A model generated the notes under the pieces. That model was not told the DNA's origin. It made no database searches and saw only the letters and a list, made by a program, of their open reading frames with translations. Made by a program: the position numbers and the translations under genes. From Citrobacter amalonaticus (lineage in GTDB: Bacteria > Pseudomonadota > Gammaproteobacteria > Enterobacterales > Enterobacteriaceae): DNA of 64,000 bases. The stretch is taken from assembly GCA_028994555.1 (NCBI GenBank), contig JARDVN010000001.1, positions 2,666,001 to 2,730,000 of the forward strand. The letters are read 5' to 3'. Below, piece after piece: positions 11,105 through 23,983 of the stretch (position 1 is its first letter; each line of letters opens with the position of its first letter).

Positions 11105-12231
11105 TCAATCCAGCCGACGTTTGGTTTTTATCCATGTCAGGCCAATAAACATCACCGCTGAGGCTACCAAAAACAGCACGTTGACCACCAGTACCACCGG
11201 AATATTGCCGGCAAGGAACAGGCTTTGCAGGGTGCTGACGAAATAGCGCGCCGGAATAATATAGGTCACGGCGCGGATCACCGCAGGCATACTGTCTATC
11301 TGAAAAATAAAACCTGACAGCATAATCGACGGCAAAAAAAGCGGCGTTAAGCGCCACCTGGGCAGCGTTAAACTGATTGCGGGTGATGGTGGAGATCAGA
11401 AGTCCCATCCCCAGCGTGCTGAGCAAAAACAGGCTGGTAATCAAAAACAGCACCAGCAGTGAACCGCGATACGGCACGCCGAGAATAAACACCGACACCA
11501 GCATACACAGCAGCATCGCCAGCATGCCGAGGAAGTAGTAGGGGATGAGCTTGCACAGCAGCAGTTCAACGCGTGTGACCTCCGTGGAGAGCAGCGCCTC
11601 CATCGTTCCGCGCTCCCATTCACGCGCCACCACCAGCGAGGTGAGGATCGCGCCGATCACCGTCATGATGATGGTCACCGCGCCCGGGATAATAAAATGC
11701 TGGCTGATGGCCGCCGGGTTAAACCAGTAGCGGGTTTGCACCTCAATCAGAGGTTCAAACGTTTCCCCGCGATCTTCCGCTCGCTGCATCTGCCAGATTT
11801 GCCAGATCCCTTCCACATAGCCCTGCACGAAGTTGGCGGTATTGGGTTCACTGCCGTCGGTGATGACCTGAATGGGGGCGGTGTCGTTGGCGCGCGCCAT
11901 CCGCTGGGCGAAATCGACCGGAATCACTACCAGACCGCGAATGCGCCCGGCCTGCATCTTCTCAATCAGCGCCTGGCGATTATCGCTGATGGTGGCGTCG
12001 ATGTACGGCGAACCGGTCATTGCATGGGTGAAGTCCAGCGCCTCTTCGCTTTGTTGCTCGAGCAGGATACCCACCCGCAGCTTGCTGGAGTCAAGGTTAA
12101 TACCGTAGCCAAAAATAAACAGCAGCAGCAGTGGGATCACCACGGCGATCAGCCAGCTACTGGGATCGCGGACGATCTGTCGCGTCTCTTTGACGCACAG
12201 CGCCCGCACGCGACGCCATGAAAGAAAGCGA

Positions 12232-12239
<8 letters not shown>
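11105..12239 (-). CDS. ybhS: ABC exporter permease YbhS (apparent frameshift)
   Basis: YbhS is an ABC-2 family permease partnered with YbhR and YbhF. Seven A on the plus strand at 11334-11340 shift the frame; with six the protein continues [20 protein letters not shown] and ends KTKRRLD at 377 residues, as in E. coli. Features are an N-terminal transmembrane helix ([18 protein letters not shown]), a periplasmic loop and five C-terminal helices, with [18 protein letters not shown] as the coupling region. The start overlaps the ybhF end by 8 bp. Confidence 0.94.
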
Positions 12240-14956
<2,717 letters not shown>

Positions 14957-14957
<1 letters not shown>

Positions 14958-15631
14958 CAGTCCAGACTCCTTTGCGATAAACCTTGCAGGATAAGATCGA
15001 TATGACAGGTCACGGTTTGCGTAATCAGCGCCGTTTTGTCTTCATCAAACTGCGACCAGCCGGTACGTAACAGAATCGTTTCTTTACCGAGACGGAATGC
15101 CAGCACTTCGCCCAGCAGGGCATGTGTGTGCAAAATCATCCGCGTGTCGTTGGCATCACAGCCAGTATAGGCGGCGATAAGACGGGTCAGATGACTGTGC
15201 AGCGGCTCAATAACCTGCTCGTGCACCCGTTGATAAGCCGCGGTAGGGGAGAGCTGTTCACGCGAGATAAATTTGCTCAGATTGACGGTGTCATCCTGGG
15301 TCAACAGCATGATCATGTTTTTGCAGGCGAGCAGAATCAGCTCGCGCATCGCGGCGCGGTCGGGATTGCCCTGGGCAAACAACCGTTCGGCTTCTTCCGC
15401 GTGAGGACGAAATTGTTCGCCAATAAAATCAGCAATCCACTGGGCGCAGGCGAGGTATAAATCCTCTTTTGAGCCAAAATAGTAGGTAATGGCGGCAATA
15501 TTTTGTCCGGCCTGTGCGGCAATGTCGCGGGTGGTGGCATGCAGACCGTACTCGCCAAACTGCGCCAGCGCGGCGGCAATCAACTGGCTTTTCGCCTGTT
15601 CCCCTTTCGTTGTCATGGTGGGTGTATTCAT
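14957..15631 (-). CDS. cecR: TetR-family repressor CecR
   Basis: CecR (formerly YbiH) represses its own operon and rhlE in E. coli and is named for its effect on chloramphenicol and cefoperazone sensitivity. The start at 15631 gives 224 residues. The N-terminal TetR helix-turn-helix is clear ([27 protein letters not shown]), followed by the ligand/dimer domain. A perfect palindrome 14 bp upstream of the start is the expected operator. The next ATG upstream would add four residues. Confidence 0.94.
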
Positions 15632-15645
15632 CACGCGACCCAATT

Positions 15646-15667
15646 CTTAATCAATCGATTGATTAAG
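15646..15667. promoter_or_regulatory. CecR operator (22-bp perfect palindrome)
   Basis: The sequence is two 11-bp half-sites, CTTAATCAATC and its exact reverse complement, with no spacer. It lies between divergent cecR and rhlE, where CecR is known to bind in E. coli, so one site can control both transcripts. Confidence 0.82.
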
Positions 15668-15862
15668 ATTATGACTGAAAATCATCCTTGTCCAGTCAGG
15701 TGGATTATTTTGTCTGTGCCGGTAACAGGGATAATTTATGCGGTACGTCACAAAAACTGCTACACTCCGCCCCTTCATGACATTGTGGTTTTTGTCATTC
15801 CCAAATTGTATGCATCTCCCTGAAAACGACACCGGGAACGGTCGGGGCGGTCCGGAGTAGTT

Positions 15863-17224
15863 ATGTCTTTTGATTCCCTGGGTTTGAACCCTGATATTCT
15901 GCGTGCCATTGCCGAGCAGGGTTACCGTGAACCTACCCCTATTCAGCAACAGGCGATCCCCGCCGTGCTGGAAGGTCGCGACCTGATGGCGAGTGCGCAG
16001 ACCGGTACGGGTAAAACGGCGGGCTTTACGCTGCCGCTGTTACAGCACCTTATTACCAAACAGCCGCATGGCAAAGGGCGTCGCCCGGTGCGTGCCCTGA
16101 TCCTGACGCCGACGCGTGAGCTGGCGGCGCAGATTGGTGAAAACGTCCGTGATTACAGCAAGTATCTGAACATCCGTTCGCTGGTGGTTTTTGGCGGTGT
16201 GAGCATTAACCCGCAGATGATGAAACTGCGCGGTGGCGTCGATGTGCTGGTGGCAACGCCGGGCCGCTTGCTGGACCTGGAACACCAGAACGCGGTGAAG
16301 CTGGATCAGATTGAAATTCTGGTGCTGGATGAAGCGGACCGTATGCTGGATATGGGCTTTATTCACGATATTCGCCGCGTGTTAGCAAAACTGCCGGCGA
16401 AACGTCAGAACCTGCTGTTTTCCGCGACGTTCTCTGATGAGATCAAAGCGCTGGCTGAAAAGCTGTTGCATAACCCGCTGGAAATTGAAGTCGCGCGTCG
16501 TAACACGGCGTCAGAGCAGGTCACGCAGCACGTCCATTTTGTCGATAAGAAACGCAAGCGCGAACTGTTGTCGCAGATGATCGGTCAGGGCAACTGGCAG
16601 CAAGTGCTGGTCTTTACCCGCACCAAACACGGCGCCAATCACCTGGCGGAACAGCTCAACAAAGACGGTATCCGCAGCGCAGCGATCCACGGTAATAAGA
16701 GCCAGGGGGCGCGTACCCGTGCGCTGGCGGATTTTAAATCAGGCGATATCCGCGTGCTGGTGGCAACGGATATTGCGGCGCGTGGTCTGGATATCGAAGA
16801 ACTGCCGCACGTGGTGAACTACGAGTTGCCGAACGTTCCGGAAGATTATGTGCACCGTATCGGTCGTACCGGACGGGCAGCCGCTACCGGTGAAGCGCTG
16901 TCGCTGGTCTGTGTTGATGAACACAAACTGCTGCGTGACATTGAAAAGCTGCTGAAAAAAGAGATCCCGCGTATTACCACGCCGGGCTATGAGCCGGATC
17001 CCTCGATCAAAGCTGAGCCGATCCAGAATGGTCGCCAGCAGCGTAGTGGCGGCGGCGGCCGGGGCCGTGGTCAGGGACAAGGGCAGGGCGCAGGTCGTGC
17101 TCAGCAGCCGCGTCGTCAGGACGGTGGTGCGTCGAAGGGCAAACCCCGCAGCGCAGAAGGCAAACCGGCTGGCGAAAAGCCGCGTCCGCCGCGCCGTCCG
17201 CGCAGAATTACACCCGTGCAGTAA
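15863..17224 (+). CDS. rhlE: ATP-dependent RNA helicase RhlE
   Basis: This DEAD-box helicase takes part in ribosome maturation and RNA decay. It has 453 residues with the Q motif ([13 protein letters not shown]), motif I AQTGTGKT, motif II DEAD, motif III SAT and motif [11 protein letters not shown], then an arginine/glycine/glutamine-rich basic tail from about residue 390 that contacts RNA. It starts about 195 bp from the CecR palindrome in the divergent direction. Confidence 0.96.
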   Translation: MSFDSLGLNPDILRAIAEQGYREPTPIQQQAIPAVLEGRDLMASAQTGTGKTAGFTLPLLQHLITKQPHGKGRRPVRALILTPTRELAAQIGENVRDYSKYLNIRSLVVFGGVSINPQMMKLRGGVDVLVATPGRLLDLEHQNAVKLDQIEILVLDEADRMLDMGFIHDIRRVLAKLPAKRQNLLFSATFSDEIKALAEKLLHNPLEIEVARRNTASEQVTQHVHFVDKKRKRELLSQMIGQGNWQQVLVFTRTKHGANHLAEQLNKDGIRSAAIHGNKSQGARTRALADFKSGDIRVLVATDIAARGLDIEELPHVVNYELPNVPEDYVHRIGRTGRAAATGEALSLVCVDEHKLLRDIEKLLKKEIPRITTPGYEPDPSIKAEPIQNGRQQRSGGGGRGRGQGQGQGAGRAQQPRRQDGGASKGKPRSAEGKPAGEKPRPPRRPRRITPVQ

Positions 17225-17310
17225 GGGGGTCAGGAAGGCCTGATACTCTGAGAAATGTTACGTTCACTTTGTATTCAGTGATTCTCTGAAACCGCAGTAC
17301 ACGTGAACGT

Positions 17311-17752
17311 GCAAGGGAGGCTCACCGCCGCCTCCCTTGCAACCCTGGCTCCCGGCAAGGAAAATCGCCACTTCGTGGTTCATTCGTCTTATGCCGTCTG
17401 CCTGTCGGGTCGTGGTCGAGCTTGCATCCATGCAGGCCGTTCCCTCCGCCCGCTTCCCTGCGGGCGGCCCCGGTCAGCCGCCAACGCCTCATCGATTTTC
17501 ACGCCGGACCAATGCCATCGCTTCAATTCTCTGCTTTTCAGCTAAATTCACTTCGCTGTAAAAAAAAGCAAACCGTGGAGATGGTCAGGTATGGATAGGT
17601 CCGGCTGAAAATTGCCGGGAGCAATTTTGAACAGCACTTGTGCTGGCCCCGAAGGGGTGAGCCCCATGGATGGGGCGAATAATTCGCGAAGCGACAATTT
17701 TCCAGCCGGGAGCCAGGATTGTTAAGGAGGCGGCGACGAGCCTCCTTAACCC
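17311..17752. repeat. Noncoding element bounded by imperfect inverted repeats
   Basis: The 600 bp between rhlE and the GntR gene contain no supportable ORF but are highly structured. The left end carries a 9-bp-stem hairpin (CAAGGGAGG ... CCTCCCTTG) followed by CCTGGCTCCCGGC and GGAAAATCG. The right end carries the mirror image: CGACAATTTTCC, GCCGGGAGCCAGG, then an 11-bp-stem hairpin (GTTAAGGAGGC ... GCCTCCTTAAC). An inner hairpin CCGCCCGC/GCGGGCGG lies near 17446-17467. This looks like a MITE-like or other repeat cassette at the place where E. coli has ybiA. The left hairpin may also end rhlE transcripts. Confidence 0.6.
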
Positions 17753-17828
17753 GTTTACAGGTACTGGTGTACCAGATTGGCTGCGAACATGAGGTGAACG
17801 GTACTCGTCCCACAGGGGCATATGCTTC

Positions 17829-18584
17829 TCAAAGCGTATACGCCCCCCTCACTCCCCCTGAATTCTGCGATTTCAACACAATAGAACAGGTATACCGTCC
17901 CGCCGGGTGAATTGAAATCGTGGTCTCGAACACTTTTCCGTCACGATCCCGGTAGCGTCGCACGATCCGCATCCCCGGCGAATCGGGCTCGACATTCAGT
18001 ATCTTCGCAATTTTCTTCGGTACACCCACCGCGGTGATCGTCTGATGCACTTCGTGACTTTTAATCCCGTAGTGCGTTTCGATCAGATCGCTGATTAGCG
18101 AGTGCGGATCGTCACGGATAAACGTGCGCAGCCTGGCGTAATCCGTGCTGGCGTAGCTGTCCGTCCAGCAAATGGGGGCGTCCGGGTTTTGCGCATCCTC
18201 GCGAATACTGGCGATATGTAGCCAGCGTGAACCAGGCGGACAATCTATCAGCTGAGAAAGCTCAATATCCGCCACAATCTCATCGATCTTCTTAATCACC
18301 CGCAGATTGTTTTTCGCCAGCAGCAATAAATCTTCCAGATGCGACAGCGGATGGTTAACCCCGCTTGCTGGCGGCTCACATACGCGCGTACCCGCGCCTT
18401 TACGCCGCGAAATCAGCCCCTGTTCCGTTAATTCCCGCAACGCTTCGCGCATGGTGTGACGGCTCACCTGCCAGATTTCACACAGTTCCATTTCCGTTGG
18501 GAACAGTGAACCGGGCGGATAAGTCCCCGTCGAGATTTGTTGGGCCAGTTCACGGGCTATCCGCTTGTACAGAGATTCTTTCAT
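17829..18584 (-). CDS. GntR/HutC-family transcriptional regulator
   Basis: This 251-residue regulator has an N-terminal winged helix (YPPGSLFPTEMELCEIWQVSRHTMREALRELTEQGLI) and a C-terminal UTRA effector domain of the HutC subfamily, which binds small organic acids or sugars. It is divergent from the lyase and DASS transporter genes and next to a strong palindrome, so it probably controls them and itself. The effector is unknown; a dicarboxylate-like substrate of the lyase is the natural guess. Confidence 0.86.
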   Translation of the reverse strand: MKESLYKRIARELAQQISTGTYPPGSLFPTEMELCEIWQVSRHTMREALRELTEQGLISRRKGAGTRVCEPPASGVNHPLSHLEDLLLLAKNNLRVIKKIDEIVADIELSQLIDCPPGSRWLHIASIREDAQNPDAPICWTDSYASTDYARLRTFIRDDPHSLISDLIETHYGIKSHEVHQTITAVGVPKKIAKILNVEPDSPGMRIVRRYRDRDGKVFETTISIHPAGRYTCSIVLKSQNSGGVRGAYTL

Positions 18585-18663
18585 CGCAGTTTCGTCAAAT
18601 AATTAATGATCACAGTCACAAAAAAGAGTACGGGCTATTCCCTGGATTCGTCATGATTATTAT

Positions 18664-18711
18664 AAATGTCCGTACATTTAAAATGTACGGACATTTGAGT
18701 ATGTTCGTACA
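18664..18711. promoter_or_regulatory. GntR-type operator cluster (33-bp perfect palindrome plus extra half-site)
   Basis: The half-site AAATGTCCGTACATTT is followed by one A and its exact reverse complement, covering 18664-18696. A further related decamer TGTTCGTACA lies at 18702-18711. The repeated core TGTNCGTACA occurs three times in all. The position between the divergent regulator and lyase genes makes it the likely binding site of the GntR protein. Confidence 0.75.
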
Positions 18712-18787
18712 TTGTTGTTATCCCGGTTGCGTCGTAAACCGGGCCGAACGCTCATCTTAACATTATCAGATTAAACCGGGGGGATTT

Positions 18788-20140
18788 ATGGCTTCGAATG
18801 TAATGGATTCTGTTTTATTTAGAGATTCTTTTGGCACACCCGCAATGCGCGCCGTGTTTGATGACTACGAGCTCATTCGCAAATATGTCGAAGTGGAGGT
18901 GGCGCTCGCCAAAGCGCAGGCCCGCTGTGGCGTGATCCCGGAAGCGGCAGCCAAAGAAATCGCCGAAAAATGCAATGCCGATACGCTGGATTTCGATTTG
19001 CTGCGCCATGAGACGGAAATCGTCGGTTATCCGATCCTGCCGCTTGTGCATCAGATTTCAAAGCAGGCCGGAGAGTCTGGCGGCTATGTGCACTGGGGAG
19101 CGACAACGCAGGACATCATGGACACGGCGGTGGTACTGCAAATCCGTGATGCTTTTGAACTGATCGAGGCGGACATGAACCGGTTGCGTGCGACGCTGGC
19201 TGACCTGGCGAAACGCTATCGTAATACACCGATGGCCGGTCGCACCCATTTACAGCAGGCGCTGCCGGTGACGTTTGGCTATAAAGCCGCCATCTGGCTG
19301 GACATGTTTGAACGCCACGCAGAGCGGCTGCAACAGGCGCGTCCGCGCGTGCTGGTCGGCGAATTTGCCGGGGCCGCCGGAACGCTGGCATCGCTGGGTG
19401 ATAAAGGACTGTCGGTACAAAAAGCATTGATGGAAGAGTTAGGTCTTAACGTCCCGACCTCCACCTGGCACGTAGCGCGCGACGGCTTCGCCGAGGCGGT
19501 GAACCTGCTGGCGGTTATCACCGGCTCGCTAGGGAAGATTGCTTATGACGTGATGCTGATGGCGTCGAATGAGTTTGGCGAGCTGTATGAACCGTTCGTA
19601 AAAGGGCGCGGTGCGAGCAGCACGATGCCGCAAAAACGCAACCCTATCTCCAGCGAACTGATGCTGGCCTGCGCGAAAGGCGTTCGTCAACAGGCCGGAC
19701 TGATGCTGGATGCCATGGTTCAGGATCTGGAACGCGCTACCGGACCGTGGCATGCGGAATGGATTGCGATCCCGGAAAGTTTCGTCCTGAGCGCAGGGGC
19801 GCTGCATCAGGCCAACTTCATGCTGGCCGGACTGGAGGTCGATGAAGCGGCGATGTTGCGCAATCTCGGGATGACCAACGGCCTGATTGTGGCAGAAGCG
19901 GTGATGATGGGGCTGGCCCCGTATATCGGCCGCCAGGATGCCCATGATGTCGTCTATGACGCCTGTCGTATCGTCAACGAGAAGGGCGGTCATCTGGCGG
20001 ACGTGTTGAATGCTATGCCGACAGTGGCACAACGACTGGATCCGCAACTGATTAACCAACTGACCGACCCGGCAAATTATCTGGGAATGGCGCCTGAAAT
20101 GGTCGATCAGGTGCTGGCCAAATATCAGTCACGGAAATGA
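18788..20140 (+). CDS. Fumarase/aspartase-superfamily lyase (PcaB/adenylosuccinate lyase-like)
   Basis: The 450-residue enzyme belongs to the class II fumarase/aspartase superfamily, whose members eliminate fumarate or rearrange carboxylated substrates. The signature loop GRGASSTMPQKRNP, the GATTQDIMDTA region and the AGRTHLQQALPVTFG segment are present. It most resembles PcaB-type 3-carboxymuconate cycloisomerases and relatives labelled adenylosuccinate lyase family; it is not the housekeeping PurB. No other protocatechuate-pathway gene is nearby. The adjacent DASS carrier suggests that a di- or tricarboxylate, or an N-substituted aspartate/succinate, is imported and cleaved. Confidence 0.85.
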   Translation: MASNVMDSVLFRDSFGTPAMRAVFDDYELIRKYVEVEVALAKAQARCGVIPEAAAKEIAEKCNADTLDFDLLRHETEIVGYPILPLVHQISKQAGESGGYVHWGATTQDIMDTAVVLQIRDAFELIEADMNRLRATLADLAKRYRNTPMAGRTHLQQALPVTFGYKAAIWLDMFERHAERLQQARPRVLVGEFAGAAGTLASLGDKGLSVQKALMEELGLNVPTSTWHVARDGFAEAVNLLAVITGSLGKIAYDVMLMASNEFGELYEPFVKGRGASSTMPQKRNPISSELMLACAKGVRQQAGLMLDAMVQDLERATGPWHAEWIAIPESFVLSAGALHQANFMLAGLEVDEAAMLRNLGMTNGLIVAEAVMMGLAPYIGRQDAHDVVYDACRIVNEKGGHLADVLNAMPTVAQRLDPQLINQLTDPANYLGMAPEMVDQVLAKYQSRK

Positions 20141-20173
20141 ACATGATTGTGCTAACGCAATAAGGATAGGGCT

Positions 20174-21597
20174 ATGTCTACGAATTCTGTCGCGGGAAGG
20201 AAATTTCTCTCATTTCTGATCCCGCTGGTAATCGGTGCCGTCATCTGGTTTATTCCCGTTCCTGAAGGGTTAACGCCGGCGGCCTGGCACATGTTTGCGA
20301 TTTTTGCCGCCACCATTGCGGCAATCCTGACCCAGCCGCTCCCTTCGGGGGGCGGTCATGCTGATTGCGCTTTGCGTGGTGATCTTTAGCAATACATTGA
20401 CTGAGGCGAAGGCACTCTCGGGCTTTGCTTCGGGTACGGTGTGGCTGATTTTCTGTGCCTATGTGCTCTCACTGGGGTTTGTGACTTCAGGACTCGGGAA
20501 ACGTATTGCTTATAAAATGTTGTCTCTGTTTGGCGGAAGCAGCCTGGGAATTGCCTATTCACTCGGCGTTTCCGACCTGATTATGGCTCCGGCGATGCCG
20601 TCGGTGACGGCGCGTTCTGGCGGGATTATTTTCCCTATTGCCCGCTCAATCAATGATGTACTCGGCTCGGCGCCCGGTGCAACCGGCAAGCGGATTGGTG
20701 ATTTCTTAACGATGGTCTGCTTTCAGTTCACGCCGATCACCGGGGCGATATTTTTAACGGGGATGGCGGCGAACCCGCTGGTGGCAAGTCTGGCAAAATC
20801 CACGCTGGGTCTGGAAATCACCTGGGGCGGCTGGTTTATTTCCGCGGTTGTTCCGGCGATGGTCTGTTTTTGCCTGATGCCGCTGTTGGTCTATAAGCTG
20901 CTGGATCCGGAACTCAAGCACACACCGGAAGCCAAAGCGATGGGTAAACAGTCGCTGAGCGAACTGGGCGATATGAGCAGTAATGAGAAAAAAGTGGCCG
21001 TGGGGTTTGTACTGGCACTTCTCGGCTGGGGAACCAGTCTGATTACCGGGATCTCTGCGACGTCGGTCGGGCTGGGTCTGGCCGCCTATTTGTTTGCAAC
21101 CGGGGCCGTCAGTTGGAAAAGTCTCCTCAATGACCATGCCGCGTGGGACACGGTGATCTGGTTCAGCGTCATTATCAGTCTGGCGACGGGGCTGGCGGAT
21201 CTGGGGTTCATCAAGTGGATGACGGTGAAGCTGGGCAGCGGGATTCAGGGATTCGGTGCGATGGAAGCTTTCATCGTGCTCGGTGTCTTATATATCTACG
21301 TCCACTACCTGTTTGCTACTGCCACGGGGCACGTTGCCGCGCTGTACGCGCCGTTTGCCGCCACAGCGATTGCCGCAGGCGCGCCGCCGATGATGGTAGC
21401 CATCTGCTTCGGTATCTTCAGTAACCTGATGTGGGGGGAACACCGAGTACGGTGGTGGACCCGGCCCTATCTATTTTGCGCAAGGTTATTTCGAGCGACC
21501 ACGGTTTTACCGAATCAACCTGTGCGTGGTGACCTTCAACGTCATTATCATTTTCGCGGTTGGCATGCTTTGGTGGAAGCTGCTGGGTTACTATTAA
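20174..21597 (+). CDS. DASS-family sodium/dicarboxylate symporter (two apparent frameshifts)
   Basis: This inner membrane transporter of the divalent anion:Na+ symporter (CitT/TtdT-like) family begins 33 bp after the lyase gene. Two runs of six G, 20347-20352 and 21433-21438, break the frame. With five G each, the protein reads TQPLPSGAVMLIALCVVIFSN and later SNLMWGNTEYGGGPGPIYF and ends WWKLLGYY, 473 residues in all, typical for the family. About a dozen hydrophobic segments are visible. The substrate is unknown; cotranscription with the lyase implies shared metabolism. Confidence 0.86.
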
Positions 21598-21609
21598 GTC
21601 ACAGCGCAG

Positions 21610-21699
21610 TTGCCTGATGGCGCTGCGCTCATCTGGCCTACGAACATAAGATTGTGTATTACCGTAGGCTGGATAAGGCGTAAGCCGCCATCCGGCGAT
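21610..21699. repeat. REP/BIME palindromic element
   Basis: Inverted REP units (TTGCCTGATGGCGCTGCGCT and GGATAAGGCGTAAGCCGCCA followed by TCCGGCG) lie between the DASS gene and dinG. It is the fourth BIME of the window, and all lie at gene ends. Confidence 0.85.
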
Positions 21700-21771
21700 T
21701 CGTCCCGGCATTGCGAACCGCTTCCCAGAAGCGGCAAAAAATATACGTTCCGGACCTGAAATGTGCCACAA

Positions 21772-21791
21772 TAGTGGCTGTTTATACAGTA
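21772..21791. promoter_or_regulatory. LexA box of dinG
   Basis: TAGTG, ten bases (GCTGTTTATA), then CAGTA matches the SOS box spacing and closely follows the E. coli dinG site, which has the same degenerate left half. It lies 14 bp before the dinG start, as expected for repression by LexA. Confidence 0.85.
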
Positions 21792-21805
21792 CTTCAGGTT
21801 TTCTC

Positions 21806-23957
21806 ATGGCATTAACCGCTGCGCTCAAAGCGCAAATCGCCGCCTGGTATAAGGCGCTTCAGGAACAGATCCCCGACTTCATCCCCCGTGCGCCGCAGCG
21901 GCAGATGATTGCCGATGTCGCGAAAACGCTGACCGGAGAAGAAGGGCGTCATCTGGCGATTGAGGCGCCTACCGGTGTGGGGAAAACCCTGTCCTATCTC
22001 ATTCCCGGCATTGCGATTGCCCGGGAAGAGCAAAAAACGCTGGTGGTCAGTACCGCCAACGTGGCGTTGCAGGATCAGATCTACAGTAAAGACCTGCCAT
22101 TATTGCGCAAAATTATTCCCGATCTTCGCTTTACCGCCGCGTTTGGCCGCGGCCGCTATGTGTGCCCGCGAAATCTGACGGCGCTGGCTAGTACCGAACC
22201 GACGCAGCAGGATCTGCTCGCATTCCTTGACGATGAACTCACACCGAACAACCAGGAAGAACAAAAGCGCTGCGCAAAGCTAAAAGGCGATCTCGACAGC
22301 TACAAGTGGGACGGCTTGCGCGATCATACGGATATTGCCATTGATGACGATCTTTGGCGACGATTGAGTACCGATAAAGCCAGTTGCCTGAACCGCAACT
22401 GCCACTACTACCGCGAGTGCCCGTTTTTTGTGGCGCGTCGTGAGATTCAGGAAGCGGAAGTGGTGGTCGCCAACCATGCGCTGGTAATGGCGGCGATGGA
22501 AAGCGAAGCGGTGTTACCGGATCCGAAAAATCTGCTGCTGGTGCTGGATGAAGGCCATCATCTGCCGGATGTCGCCCGCGATGCGCTGGAAATGAGTGCG
22601 GAAATTACCGCTCCCTGGTATCGCCTGCAACTGGATCTGTTCAGCAAACTGGTGGCGACCTGTATGGAGCAGTTTCGCCCAAAGACCACGCCGCCGCTGG
22701 CGAATCCGGAGCGTCTGAACGCCCATTGCGAAGAGCTGTATGAACTGATCGCATCACTCAATAACATTCTCAGTCTGTATATGCCAGCCGGGCAGGATGC
22801 AGAACATCGCTTCGCGATGGGGGGAACTGCCGGATGAAGTGATGGAGATTTGTCAGCGTCTGGCGAAGCTTACTGAAACGCTACGCGGCCTGGCGGAGCT
22901 GTTTTTAAACGATCTCAGCGAAAAAACCGGCAGTCATGATGTGGTGCGCCTGCACCGGGCAATATTGCAGATGAACCGTGCGCTGGGAATGTTTGAAGCG
23001 CAAAGCAAACTGTGGCGACTGGCCTCGCTGGCCCAGTCATCCGGCGCACCGGTGTCGAAATGGACGACGCGAGACATGCGCGACGGGCAGCCCCACATCT
23101 GGTTTCACTGTGTGGGGATCCGCGTGAGCGATCAACTGGAGCGGTTACTCTGGCGCAGTGTGCCGCATATTATCGTCACCTCCGCCACGCTGCGTTCGCT
23201 TAATAGCTTTTCGCGTCTGCAGGAGATGAGCGGCCTGAAGGAAAAAGCCGGAGACCGCTTCGTCGCGCTCGATTCGCCATTTAACCATGTCGAACAGGGT
23301 AAAATTATTATTCCGCAGATGCGCTATGAACCGCTAATCGACAACGAAGAGCAGCATATTGCGGAAATGGCGGCTTATTTCCGTGAACAGCTGGAAAGTA
23401 AAAAACACGCCGGCATGCTGGTGCTGTTTGCCAGCGGAAGGGCGATGCAGCGCTTTCTTGAACACGTCGCCGACCTGCGTTTATTGCTGCTGGTGCAGGG
23501 CGATCAACCACGCTACCGGCTGGTGGAGCTGCATCGTAAACGGGTAGAGAACGGCGAGCGTAGCGTGCTGGTGGGGCTGCAATCGTTCGCTGAGGGGCTG
23601 GATCTGAAAGGCGAGTTGCTCAGCCAGGTGCATATTCACAAAATCGCTTTTCCCCCCATCGACAGCCCGGTGGTGATCACCGAAGGCGAGTGGCTCAAAA
23701 GTCTTAATCGTTATCCCTTCGAAGTGCAGAGCCTGCCCGCGGCGTCGTTTAATCTCATTCAGCAGGTGGGGAGATTGATCCGTAGCCACGGCTGCTGGGG
23801 GGAAGTGGTGATTTATGACAAACGGTTGTTGACCAAAAATTACGGCCAGCGTTTACTGAATGCATTACCTGTTTTCCCGATAGAGCAACCCGCAGTGCCT
23901 GACGTTATCGTCAAAGCGAAAGAAAAAATGAAACCCGTGCGCCGTCGGCGTAAATAA
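21806..23957 (+). CDS. dinG: ATP-dependent DNA helicase DinG (apparent frameshift)
   Basis: DinG is an SOS-induced 5'-3' superfamily 2 helicase with a [4Fe-4S] cluster, active on R-loops and replication/transcription conflicts. Walker A EAPTGVGKT, the cluster cysteines (RGRYVCPRN, CAKLKG, CLNRNCHYYREC), the DEGHH box and the C-terminal QVGRLIRSHGCWG motif VI are visible. Six G at 22819-22824 truncate it; with five it reads RFAMGELPDEVMEICQRL and totals 716 residues, the E. coli length. A LexA box precedes it. Confidence 0.95.
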
Positions 23958-23983
23958 CGTGAGTGTGAGGCAAGGAGTTTTCG

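Noticed and set aside
11697..12221. 174-codon open frame antisense to ybhS
   Set aside because: ybhS is a conserved membrane gene and the antisense frame shows no domain or ribosome-binding site.
17303..17821. Several 70-90-codon frames in the rhlE-GntR gap
   Set aside because: They lie on both strands across palindromes, contain no domain and are explained by the inverted-repeat structure.
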